From Ischnura elegans (Eukaryota > Arthropoda > Insecta > Odonata > Coenagrionidae), in assembly GCF_921293095.1 (NCBI RefSeq), contig NC_060259.1:6820001-6884000 (forward strand): 64,000 nt of DNA, read 5' to 3'. A program made the translations under genes and the position numbers. This document shows, in pieces, positions 48,519 to 57,864 of this stretch (the stretch's first letter is position 1; every line of letters begins with the position of its first letter). The notes below the pieces were generated by a model. The model saw only the letters and a list, made by a program, of their open reading frames with translations, was not told where the DNA came from and did not search any database.

Positions 48519-49560
48519 GAAGGAAATACCGACCATATGTCCGGTATTTCCTTCCTGAGCAATAACCCGAGCAGGGGATGATCGCGTGTGTGTGAGGAGT
48601 GTGCACGTGACTGTGTGTGTGTGGGTAGAAAGCAATGCCTTGGGCATGAGATAAGGATTCACGAGTGTTTTGGTGTTGGTCAGCGCGGACCAGTGGTTGC
48701 CCCACTCGACTGAGAGGCACAGGTGAAACCCCCTCTCACCTCAAAACCCCATCCCGAGTGCATCATTCCCCTCCACCTGATTATAAGCCGCGGAGAGAGA
48801 GAACCCGGAGAGAAATCCTAGACCGTTACGGAGAGAACGATAGTGGTGACGTGCCGGATGGTCGTCATTTTGGGGGTGACCAGAAAGTGCAGTGGAGGAC
48901 GAGGAGAGTGTTCTACGGAGAGGCCTGAAGCGGAGCGAGATTGCAGACAAGCGACAGACGGACCAACACACAGAGGTCGGGAGGAAGACAGCCCTCGATC
49001 CCGCGGACACCTGGGTCCAACTCGTCGCATCATTGACGGCTCCTACAGCTCAGGTTCCGAAAAACCGTAAGAACGTCGCAGTTAGCGACTCGTCCCCGCA
49101 CTTGTTCGCCCAGACCCGAAGTACTTCCCCAATTTGTGTAGCCAGAATATTGGTTCTCTCTCTCTCTGTCCCGGTGCGCCGTATCTTGCAACAAACTATT
49201 GACTAGGTGTCAGAAATATTATTCAGTGTGATCACGAAAGCAGACTCAAGACTTGATTTGAGCAAATTGTAAACTCGGCCCACATATTCTATAAATCACG
49301 AATTGTCCTTTTTGTTTTTGGAGGGGTATTTGTATCTTATCATCTTGTGCATTTTTCGTTCACCTCATTTTCATCAGGGTAATTGATTTCCATAAATTTG
49401 TGTGTATGGTATGCAAGTGGAAAATATATTATTTTTTGTGTTTCAAAGTAATCAACGATGGTTCGATCATTCCGTACTCGGGACTATTGATGCCCTCACC
49501 ACCCTATGAAATATGTGGCGTTTCATGTTCCGTCACAATATATATGTATGTATATATATA
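48466..49560. other. Centre of the giant inverted repeat
   Basis: 1095 bp of unique sequence, edged on both sides by TA-rich runs. It contains a 36-nt hairpin at 48519-48554 (13-bp arms GAAGGAAATACCG). Overlapping frames at 48665-49206 have no recognisable motif; I do not call a gene. Confidence 0.8.
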
Positions 49561-51105
49561 TATACTCGCTGCGCTCCGCGCGCTCGTTAAGGGGCTCCGC
49601 CCCTTAAGAACCCCGGTTCCGGCTTCGCCGTCTACTTTTGTGGTCATTCGAAGACTTTTGAAGTTCGAATAATTACACCTCAGCTAGGGGCCGGCTTCGC
49701 CGGCCAGGGGGTAGGGAGGCGCCCCACTCATTCCTCGGAACGGCCTCGCCGTTCCTCGCTGAGGGCGGCTTCGCCGCCCAGGGGTTGAGTGTGCCCCACC
49801 GGGGCTACCCCGCTTCATACTCGGAACGGCTTCGCCGTTCCTCGTCTAAGGTCGCCATAGCCGCCCAGAGGGCGAAGGCATTTCGGAACTGTTTCACCGT
49901 TTTTCGCTTGGGGGGAGGGGATGGGGGGAGTCCACAGCGGCTGCGCCGCTTGAACATCGGGGCGGCTTCGCCGCCCGAGGGTTACTGAAGCTCCTCCTCG
50001 CCTACGCCAGTTACTCCTCGGAACGGCTTCGCCGTTCCCCGTTCTGGGGCGGCTTCGCCGCCTTGGGATTGAAGAGCCCCCCGCGGCTGCTCCGCTTTGT
50101 CCTCATTAATGCTCTTCTCCACCGAGAGGGGTGCTCTGGGGGATTCGGGGGTTTTAATGTGTTATGCATGCGGTCACCAATCGTCCACAGTGATCACGTA
50201 GCGACCACGGAATCGTGGCGAAAAATACCCGAAAAGGCTACTTATATGCAAATTTTAATTTTTAGGGGGTTGCGGGGGGTAAAAGATGATGGTACCATAT
50301 GGTCACATTCTTTTACTGTCGTGTCAAACAGTAGGGTGCCCTATGACATCCATATTTCAGGAGTAATACAAAAGAAAGGAAACCAGTCCCCGAAAAAAGT
50401 GAGTAGTGCCCGCCATTTTTATTTTTTTTGCGGTTAAATCCATTAAATCATTTATTAGATGTTTATGTTTTCTGAAAGACAATGCATAGTTGTATGTAAC
50501 TACAAAGTTTGAAAGAAATCAGTCGGGTAAAAATTGACAAAACCTTGTGTTAATCTTTTGGAAATCGTAATTTTCGGTGATTTTCGGAATACTTTAATTT
50601 TTTTCTGAGTAACCAAGCATGATGAAAGACAATTGTTAGCCGCAATTCGTAGATGATATTATGAACATATATAATGATCATTTTCGCTACCCAACACCTA
50701 AAATTAAGTCGAGGGGAGGGGAAAGTTTGAGATTTTATTCGAAAAATCAATTTTTGGACGCCATTTTGGCCGTAATTTTCTCAAATGTAAACTAATAAAT
50801 TAACTTAATTACGTGCCTACGTTCATCAGCTCTAAAAAAATGCATTAATAACTCGTGTGGCACGCACGATTCACGCGCAGTAAAATAAAAACCGAAAGAC
50901 GGTCCTCGGAAAAAGCCCGATTTCGGCCATTTTGTCGTCCTAGCGACGACACGTGGAGGAAATTTCCGGTTTTCGGATTTTTCCTCCGGATCATTTCGGG
51001 TTCCCCGCACGCGTGCCAAATTTCAGCTCTCCAGCACTTCTAGATGTGGTCGGGAATTTGTATCCATCAGTCAGTCAGTCACCACAAGGGCTGTATATAG
51101 ATAGG
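49561..51105 (+). repeat. Giant inverted repeat, right arm (1545 bp)
   Basis: Complement of 46921-48465. From 49561 inward to outward it reads TATACTCGCTGCG, hairpin series (49620-50095), AT-rich part, and ends ATAGATAGG next to a TA run. Confidence 0.95.
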
Positions 51106-51156
51106 ATATATATATATATACTACTTCATTCATTCACACGGCGCTTTAAGCGCAAA

Positions 51157-51454
51157 CATACATATAAATTCAGTGGTAAGGAAAGAAAGGGATAGGAACA
51201 TGGAACAGAAAAAGGACGAAGACAATGGTGCTGTGGTAGATGGAAAAAGCCAGAAATCAGAGGGTAAAAATGCGGCCTGACTGGGACACGAACCCAGAAC
51301 CTCCTGGTTGCCGGCCAGGTGCTCTACTAGTCAAGCCGCATTTTTACCCTCTGATTTCTGGCTTTTTCCATCTACCACAGCACCATTGTCCTCGTCCTTT
51401 TTCTGCTCCATGTTCCTATCCCTTTCTTTCCTTACCACTGCATTTATATGTATG
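51157..51454. repeat. Palindrome with 120-bp arms around a tRNA-like loop
   Basis: 51157-51276 and 51335-51454 are inverted copies with about three mismatches. The outermost arm bases are CATACATATAAA. The last five arm bases are the start of the tRNA-like acceptor stem, so the hairpin continues into the tRNA fold. TA runs lie outside both arms. Confidence 0.95.
51272..51339 (-). tRNA. tRNA-like sequence (68 nt), probably a pseudo-tRNA
   Basis: The minus strand forms a 7-bp acceptor stem (GCGGCTT/AGGCCGC with one G-T pair). It also forms a 5-bp anticodon stem (CCTGG/CCAGG) with loop CCGGCAA, and a 5-bp T-arm (CTGGG TTCGTGT CCCAG). The D-arm is short and position 33 is C instead of T; the nominal anticodon would be GGC. 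These faults argue against a working tRNA. Its variable loop and T-arm (GGAGGTTCTGGGTTCG) recur at 53067-53082. Confidence 0.45.
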
Positions 51455-51480
51455 TGTGTGAGTGTATATATATATATAGT

Positions 51481-51590
51481 TGAAGTCACTATCGATAAAC
51501 ACAGAGACACAAAAAAGAAACACTCACATTGGATAAATAAACTCGGAGCTTTCGAAGCACTTGAGGCTTCTTTCTCAGCTGAAGTATGAA
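51481..51590 (-). repeat. Penelope-like pseudo-LTR fragment
   Basis: Complement of part of the PLE1 pseudo-LTR (ATCGATTTTGAC-side to CAGCTGAG), diverged by several substitutions. Confidence 0.85.
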
Positions 51591-51635
51591 TGATTAATGT
51601 ACGACTTTCATTACCGTACCTTGCTGCCCAAGTAC

Positions 51636-52165
51636 CAAAATAAATTGTCACTCGCCTACACAGTTACTGACAGCTTCATTTATGAAATTAGAACGGATGA
51701 TGTATACAGAGATATGCTATAAAACCTAGATGCGCTCGACACTTCGAAATATCCAAAAGAACATCCATGTTTTTCGGTAAAGAAAACAATGTCATAGGAA
51801 AGTTCAAAGACGAGTGCGATGGTCTAATTATGACGTCTTTCGTTGGATTAAGAACCAAATGTACTCATTCAAAATGGAATCAGGTAAAGAAAAAAGGCAA
51901 AGGGGATAACGAAGTCTGTGAAGGAAAAATGCCTAAAATTTGGTAATTATATTAGTTGTCTAAAAGAAAACTCGACGCAATATCGAAAGATGAACGTAAT
52001 ACGTAGCGAAATGCACGAGTTATACACCGTTAAAATAAATAAGGTGACACTGAATGCATCCGATGATAAACGATATATTTGCGAGGATGGAATTAACACG
52101 CTTGCTTTGGGTCATTACAGAATTTCGCGAAAGAGGACGTACGATGAAGCGTTTGCTGATTCCTG
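51636..52165 (+). pseudogene. Polinton DNA polymerase B, C-terminal fragment
   Basis: Read through two or more frameshifts, the region gives a degraded version of the palm motif (YTVTDSFIYEI), where YxDTDS is usual. It then gives FKDECDGLIMTSFVGLRTK (the conserved segment after the palm) and ends with ELYTVKINKVTLNASDDKRY and LALGHYRI before a stop at ~52164. This is the C-terminus of protein-primed family-B polymerases of Polintons/adintoviruses. The rest of the gene is missing on the left, where Penelope-like debris begins. The polymerase would replicate the element. Confidence 0.8.
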
Positions 52166-52213
52166 AGAAACGTTAAAAACGTTCTCTCAAATTCACAATT
52201 TTCAGTCTTGAGC

Positions 52214-52603
52214 ATGACGTTAGTCTGGAAACACCCTTATACTTGTATCTGTGCTGGGCCATCGGGATGTGGAAAGACCACATTTGTTACACAGATCATA
52301 GAAAATTTGGATTATATAGTGGATATTCCGATACGTGAAATAGTTTGGTGCTGTACAACAGGAAGTGAGCCTGACATTGGAAAACCCGAGCATTTTATGA
52401 ATGAAATACCCCCTTTCGAGCAATTTGGTGGCGTGCCAACGTTGTATGTGATTGATGATTTGATGAGTGAGGGAGCTTGTACTGAAGATGTGTGCAAATT
52501 ATTCACCAGAGGGAGTCATCACTTTAGCGTTTCCGTTTTCCTTACTACGCAGAATATTTTCCATCAAGGTCCGCAGGCGAGAAATATATCACTGAATGGT
52601 TAA
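52214..52603 (+). pseudogene. Polinton packaging ATPase, truncated
   Basis: ATG at 52214, 49 bp after the polymerase fragment. It has Walker A AGPSGCGKTTF, Walker B TLYVIDDLM and the GSHHFSVSVFLTTQN sensor-like motif of FtsK/A32-type genome-packaging ATPases. It stops after 130 codons, where the intact homologue at 60369-61007 continues for about 80 more. The two share roughly half their residues, so they come from different Polinton lineages. Confidence 0.85.
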
Positions 52604-52730
52604 TCTATAGTAGTAGATGATTTTTGAGGTTGCTGGAGCGGTTTCCATTTTTAATTACTCCCCCTCTCCAATTAATTATGCTCCGCCATCTTTAATTACG
52701 CTATCACTTTACTATAAAATCGACTGTCAC

Positions 52731-52985
52731 TTGTTTTATTGATCTTAAGTTGTTTCCCTTTCGTATTCGTATCGTTATTCATCTATTTTTGCTTATCATT
52801 TGCTATCTCTGACGTTACTTACTATTTCTCTTTTCGTTTATTTTCCCAATATAGATTGTCATTTGTTTTATTGATCTTAATTTGATTCTCTTTTGTCTTC
52901 GTATCGTTATTCATCTATTTTCGCTTATCAATTGCTATCTCTGACGTTATTTACTATTCCGCTTCACGTTTATTTTCCCAATATC
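52731..52985. repeat. Two-copy tandem repeat, ~125 bp
   Basis: 52731-52855 and 52856-52985 align closely (TTTTATTGATCTTAA, GTATCGTTATTCATCTATTT, GCTATCTCTGACGTTA). It lies between the two Polinton pieces; it could be part of a terminal region. Confidence 0.8.
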
Positions 52986-53066
52986 ATAAGATTTTCTATC
53001 GTCATTTTCTTTTCCCAAGCTGCTTCCCCCTCCACCCCCTATCATCGTCCCCTCCCCTTAATCTAA

Positions 53067-53082
53067 GGAGGTTCTGGGTTCG
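53067..53082 (+). other. tRNA T-arm-like 16-mer
   Basis: GGAGGTTCTGGGTTCG is identical to the variable loop/T-arm of the tRNA-like sequence at 51272-51339. The remainder of the tRNA fold is absent. Confidence 0.45.
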
Positions 53083-53199
53083 ATATGAAATAATTCGACA
53101 AATGAAAGAGGTTTGTTGGTAGATTATTATTTTTTTATTGCACATATGCACGTTTACAAACATTGACACTATACATAAATTGACAGCAATCACTGTCGA

Positions 53200-54285
53200 G
53201 TACTAATTTTCTTTTACAATTCATGGGTGATACTGACGATACATAGGTTTTAATAGTCTGCAACAGTTTATCCAATTCTCTAACACCAATATTTTCGTGA
53301 ATCCATCTCTGTAATTTTTCAGTTTTTTACAGCACACGCATACTTTTCTGCCTTATGAACACAGAGACTACACATTACCCCTTCTGCTTTTGGAAGCATT
53401 TTAAGGCTAGGTACGTTAATAAATCTTTCTAGCTCTATGACGGGGCGATTAATGAGCGTGGATATCGCAACTGTTTTTCTAATCCTTTGGTAAAGATAAA
53501 ATTATATGGCATTGTTTCATTCTCGATAATATCATTTAAAAGATAATACGGTACATTTTCCAACCAATGGTCAATTCCATGGTAGTGATTAACAAGCCAA
53601 TCATTCTCTCGACTATTATCAATAATTGGAGGAAGTTTAAAAACCCACGACTTTCCTCGACCGGAATCTAAATCTTTTATTGCCAATTCACGTATCACAA
53701 ACAGTTTTTCTTGTCCTTGAACACATGCTTGGAAGTCGACAATAGCTTTGCCCATCCTTCCACATACATCGGGTCTAGGGGAAAATATGTTGTAGCAATG
53801 ATTGATTGCTCCACTCCGAATATAATCTTCATATCCTCTATACCCAATCTCCGCGCTGCGTGCTCGAAAGATAGGAAGTATTGTTCCAAATCCATCTGAT
53901 TTTGATCTACTACAGCCACAGCAAGCATCACATTGTCTAGCATATTTGCGAGAACATGCCATTCGTCTTTATTTAATGCAACTTTTTCTTTCCCCTTGGT
54001 GGAAAACACAGCGTAATTAATTTCAAAATATTTCTCGAATGAGACGGAGAAAACAGGATTGGCTACTCCGTTAGGGATTTCTGGATTGAATGCACCAGAA
54101 TTTAAGAATTCCCTGATGTGATGGTCGTTATGTTTAACAAGGTAAAGGTCGTTGGTAAATAGATCGATTACATCAGAGTCATCCGATATTCTCGCAAATG
54201 CTCGTCCATCGCTCAGCCCCCAACCGATGCGAAGAATTTTTTTTCCACCTAGTGAAGCACCAAGGCACTATAGTACTTTAAAATC
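53200..54285 (-). pseudogene. Unknown Polinton-cluster protein, frameshifted
   Basis: Open from ~54285 without an ATG (GWGLSDGRAFARISDDSD...). It continues through 54009-53695 (NKDEWHVLANMLDNVMLAVA), and after a frameshift near 53700-53715 through to 53435 (GKSWVFKLPPIIDNSREND, NHYHGIDHWLENVPYY). Beyond 53435 another frame adds a C-x2-C segment (VMCSLCVHKAEKYAC). I do not recognise the family. It is the leftmost gene of the cluster, downstream of the protease. The missing start suggests another lesion near 54285. Confidence 0.55.
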
Positions 54286-54317
54286 CTCCAAAGGTGAGGG
54301 TAATTTTCTCGAGGATT

Positions 54318-54656
54318 TTATGTGTTGTAAACGACTGGTTTTTTTTCTATCTTCCTCGAATAATTTTTTCTAGGATTCTTTCCCTTTTCTCGGGTTAACA
54401 CGAGTGACGTTGAGGGCACGTCTACTCCAGTAGGTGCCTGGATGTACACTGATTCATCGGGTGATTTCTTCTTTTTCTCCCCTTTATTCATATTATTTTG
54501 TTTACTTCCCTTTTCCGTTTCTCTACTCATCTTCCGCTTTCTGGAAGATGGCTTGCAAGACTTCTCCTCGACGATATCTTCAGACAGCGTAACATCATCC
54601 ACGAATCTAACTCCATTCGAGGAGAGCGTGACTTCTTTGCTGGAAGACTGCATCAT
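54318..54656 (-). CDS. Small charged protein of the Polinton cluster
   Basis: 112 codons from an ATG, 12 bp after the protease stop. Very rich in Lys, Ser and Glu (SSRKRKMSRETEKGSKQ, NKGEKKKKS), with no hydrophobic segment, so likely disordered and perhaps nucleic-acid binding. I do not recognise it. It could also be the N-terminal part of the broken downstream gene. Confidence 0.5.
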   Translation of the reverse strand: MMQSSSKEVTLSSNGVRFVDDVTLSEDIVEEKSCKPSSRKRKMSRETEKGSKQNNMNKGEKKKKSPDESVYIQAPTGVDVPSTSLVLTREKGKNPRKNYSRKIEKKPVVYNT

Positions 54657-54668
54657 GACTAATGGTAT

Positions 54669-55205
54669 TCACAATTTACGCAACATATTTCTCCAAGTAC
54701 TTGTTTCTGCTAATGCGCAGCAAGATTGAGACCTTGGATTACATCGTCGCTTTATTCGTCCACGTGCAAAGACGCGAGAAAAGATCAAGGCCACTTTGCA
54801 GTCATTAAGATCGGGGCGGGGAAATAGCCGGGTGAATTGGGTCAGCGTACGATTTATTGACTTGAAGTATGCATACAAGCAGCAGTACTCCCCGCACAAA
54901 TCGGATTTGAAATTTTGCAACCGCGTACTATTTTTCTTTACCGAGGAAATGCGACGAAGAAAAACTAGTATATCGGGTACGAAAGGAGGCAGCGCGTATG
55001 AGTCAAAATATTCTGCGCGTTTTAGATTGATCACATGAATAGCAACCCAATGAATTCCAGGACGTGTAGAAGGATCAAAATTGATTATATATAATCCAGG
55101 TTTGATTTTGATTTTCTTAATTATATCGGATGCGAAAACTCCTCGAAAAAAGGCTCGCGTATTTCGATTACTCGTGAGAGCTCTTATAATTCCATTTGTA
55201 TCCAT
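54669..55205 (-). CDS. Adenain-type cysteine protease
   Basis: 178 codons from an ATG. The catalytic His is in GIHWVAIHV (about residue 52), the acidic residue in YFDSY (about residue 68), and the Cys in DLCGEYCCLY (about residue 109), the spacing of adenovirus-type maturation proteases (family C5). The N-terminal block FFRGVFASD is also typical of the Polinton protease. It would cleave virion precursor proteins late in assembly. It lies 22 bp downstream of the capsid gene, and its stop is 12 bp before the next start. The last 50 residues are unusually Arg/Ser-rich. No lesion is visible. Confidence 0.88.
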   Translation of the reverse strand: MDTNGIIRALTSNRNTRAFFRGVFASDIIKKIKIKPGLYIINFDPSTRPGIHWVAIHVINLKRAEYFDSYALPPFVPDILVFLRRISSVKKNSTRLQNFKSDLCGEYCCLYAYFKSINRTLTQFTRLFPRPDLNDCKVALIFSRVFARGRIKRRCNPRSQSCCALAETSTWRNMLRKL

Positions 55206-55227
55206 AATGCCCGTAGTGCTGAATTGC

Positions 55228-56571
55228 TTATGTCCAATTTAAGGTGACTTCCCTGTTTTTATTTATTAAAATTTCAGAATCGTACTCGGCATAAGTAAGA
55301 ACTGTCACTGCGTGCTCGAGGGGTTTTTTAAATTTACCATGTAATCGTAAATTCCCCATGCGAGATAGTGAAACGTGATTTTCACTCACGGAAGCATCAC
55401 GAGTGAGATTTCATGCTAGCACAAAGTATCCATGTTGAAACATTTCTAACGTAATTTGATTCCCGCCATCGGCATGATGTAATCCCAGTGCGGAGAAAAG
55501 CTGTCGATAAGCACGTGTGCAAAACTTTTTTTGTACTGTATCGAAGTCTGTTTCAATTCCTCCACACGGATATTCTTGATCATCGACAAAAACAGAACAG
55601 TTATACAGGCTAAAGTGACGAAAATTGAATGGATTTTTATTTCTTTTTCCGAGGAATGCATTATCCTCTATCATAACGGCAAGAAGTAAATTCGGGATCC
55701 GGCCTAATATTAAATTATCATTGTTAAACATGCTGCTATTCGCAGGAATCGTGAATGATTTCATTTCAACACGTTTATAAGGTAAAATACTAGACATTCC
55801 GTCTGAGAGTATTTTTGCATGTGCAACTAGAACGGAATGATCAAGCTCATAATGAGTTGCGTAAAGTGTAGCATCTTCAATTTTCAGAACCCCTTCTCCG
55901 TGTGGTTTATCCATTAGAAAGAATATAGGTTTTGCAAAAGACAGTTCAATGTCCACGTCAACGTTGTTTAGAAGTAGCCTGGATTGATGAAGTACGTCCG
56001 CATGTAGTTTCCCTTCCAGTTCTATAAGGTTGCTATTTTCAAACATTTCTTTCCTAGTCTTTAATCCTGCATTTGTTTCAAGACTATCTAAATCTTCCCC
56101 ATTATCAAGTACCCATCCGATACACTGCAAGTGCGTACGTGCCGCATCCGTTCCATAATTTAGCAGATTTTCCAAATAACTACGGTAGGCGTAATGTTCT
56201 GACGTTGTCACTCTTCGCCCATTCAGATACACATTGCAATTTTCAAAAAGAGAATGGAGTATGTTATTTACAATTCCTGGTTGCTCTTGACCACTCACGA
56301 ACGATTTGTTTCCATTCAAGATTTTGAGCTTAATATTCAGGGATATATCGTTCAAGTCTATGTATCTATCACCGTTTCCTTTGATGGAAAATTTCAATTC
56401 TGAGTAGGTATCTAGGGCAGTCACTGGTTTGTATGCAACTATTCGGTGGCCTAGAATACTAGCTTGGATAGGACGGCGAGAGAATATATCCAAAGACGAG
56501 GGAATAACCTGCGTCATTTTCGTTGATGTACCTTCCACCGTCTCAGCCGAAAGACTAATATAATATTTCAT
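55228..56571 (-). pseudogene. Polinton major capsid protein, with an in-frame TGA
   Basis: ATG at 56571. 386 codons are open to a TGA at 55411-55413, after which the same frame stays open for another 60 codons to a TAA at 55228-55230. The full length of ~447 suits the double-jelly-roll capsid protein of Polintons. Conserved features are GNGDRYIDLNDISL (about residue 68), NVYLNGRRV (about 112), and after the stop a MGNLRL and a final VTLTYA-like/E-x-D strand. The protein would form hexon-like capsomers. The TGA follows YFVLA in a conserved C-terminal region, so truncation should hurt folding. It could be a real null mutation, a recoded stop or a sequence error. Confidence 0.88.
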
Positions 56572-56601
56572 TGGATTTGTATTATAATGAAAATATATCC
56601 C

Positions 56602-57130
56602 TTATGAAAATGAAATGAAAAATGAAATATATCGCTGTTTTTTCCCACGTCCTTTCCTTCTCCTTACTGCCCTTCTAATTTTCTTCTTCTTTGAGATGGG
56701 ATTTCGTTTTATTCTCTTCACCTTTTTAACCTTTCTCTTCTTTTTAACGATTGGAATTGCATTTAGAGCCACTTTTTTACGTGGTCTCTTTGCCGTGCGT
56801 AGACCAGCACCCACCATTCGTTCCACTTTTTCTTCGGCACGTCTTTTTAAATTACTTCCCGCCTCCTTAAGACGAGTTTTTAAAATTTCTTTTCCAGGCT
56901 TTGTACCGATATCCGTGAGGGCTCCAATTCCTGATTTTACAGCCTCCTCCCCAACTGCTTTCAAACCACTAGTGAAAAGAGGTCTCACGTATCGCAAAAG
57001 CCCGCTAAAAAAAACTCCCTAATCCGTTCCCTTTCTGTCTATATTGACTGGCTCGGTAAATGGGACCAATCTCACCACCTTTTTGTCTTGAAATGTAATA
57101 TTTCAAGTATCGATCCACATCCGTAGACAT
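56602..57130 (-). pseudogene. Basic membrane-active virion protein (pVI/pX-like), frameshifted
   Basis: Starts at ATG 57130-57128, overlapping the penton gene end by 28 bp. The first ~38 codons contain DVDRYLKYYISRQ and a GGEIGPIYRAS motif. The frame then breaks in a run of eight A's (57007-57014), and the next frame continues RYVRPLFTSGLKAVGEEAVK. A very basic C-terminus follows (VKKKRKVKKVKRIKR). The small G-rich patch, amphipathic segment and Lys/Arg tail match the small virion protein found between penton and capsid genes in many Polintons. One base in the homopolymer explains the break. Confidence 0.75.
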
Positions 57131-57858
57131 CTTGAAGGATACTGAACTTCATGAAAAATATTACTTTTTTTAAAGTGAAGAATCAATGCTGCAGGATCGA
57201 TACTCGATTCAAAAGGGAATGATAGACCCATTTTATCTCCTAGAAATATCTCAATACTATCTGATTCCATCCGTTCAACGGGTACATAATACGGTTGCTG
57301 GAATATTTGATGCCTACCCCTCCCAATGTTAATGACTCTTAAACATTTACTCATCGTGTCGCCTATGAATTGCGGTTTCACGAGATCGTTATAAACAAAT
57401 ACGATTCCAACGTATTCCTCTTCCTTGATTTTTGGTGGTTCTTTCCTTTTAATTTCCAATGTGTCAGATGAAGACGTTGGCATTGCCTGACTAGGAGAGA
57501 GGATTACCGCACCTTCAGAAATATCATTACCTTTATTCAAATTTGCTATTTCAATATCATATTCTAATAGCCTGTCTTCAGGTATGGATTTTCGAAGTGC
57601 ACCGAACAATGTTGACAATGTGTAGCTTGGTTTTGTTAAAGTGATTTCATGATCGTTGTTAAGCATTCGAATAGACACCTTATTGTTCACTGGTGCCCTT
57701 GCGCGTGGTAAAGATATTTCCACCAGACCCACAACCCATTCTTCGCTTTCATTGAGAGTGATTCGTCGAGGAAGTTTTGTGCGAAATGGAGCGATTGAAT
57801 TTTCCGGGTAATATTTCGCCGAACTATCGCTAAGGAGTGTGATATAAAAATCATTCAT
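57103..57858 (-). CDS. Penton-like minor capsid protein
   Basis: 251 codons from ATG. The N-terminal block MNDFYITLLSDSS...YYPEN...FRTKLP followed by EEWVVGLVEISLPR is the hallmark of the Polinton minor capsid (penton) protein, which is proposed to occupy capsid vertices as a single jelly roll. The end of the gene overlaps the start of the virion protein gene. 6 bp separate it from the integrase stop upstream. No lesion seen. A Ser/Lys-rich loop at about residues 125-148 looks disordered. Confidence 0.87.
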   Translation of the reverse strand: MNDFYITLLSDSSAKYYPENSIAPFRTKLPRRITLNESEEWVVGLVEISLPRARAPVNNKVSIRMLNNDHEITLTKPSYTLSTLFGALRKSIPEDRLLEYDIEIANLNKGNDISEGAVILSPSQAMPTSSSDTLEIKRKEPPKIKEEEYVGIVFVYNDLVKPQFIGDTMSKCLRVINIGRGRHQIFQQPYYVPVERMESDSIEIFLGDKMGLSFPFESSIDPAALILHFKKSNIFHEVQYPSRCLRMWIDT

Positions 57859-57864
57859 ATTAGC

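Noticed and set aside
48665..49206. A gene in the centre of the giant inverted repeat
   Set aside because: Several short frames overlap on both strands without motifs; composition alone explains them.
51272..51339. Functional tRNA-Ala or tRNA-Gly
   Set aside because: The D-arm is degenerate and position 33 is not T. The alternative plus-strand reading gives a Gly anticodon but no T-arm.
54442..55038. Plus-strand genes opposite the protease and charged protein
   Set aside because: Shadows of the minus-strand coding frames; no motifs.
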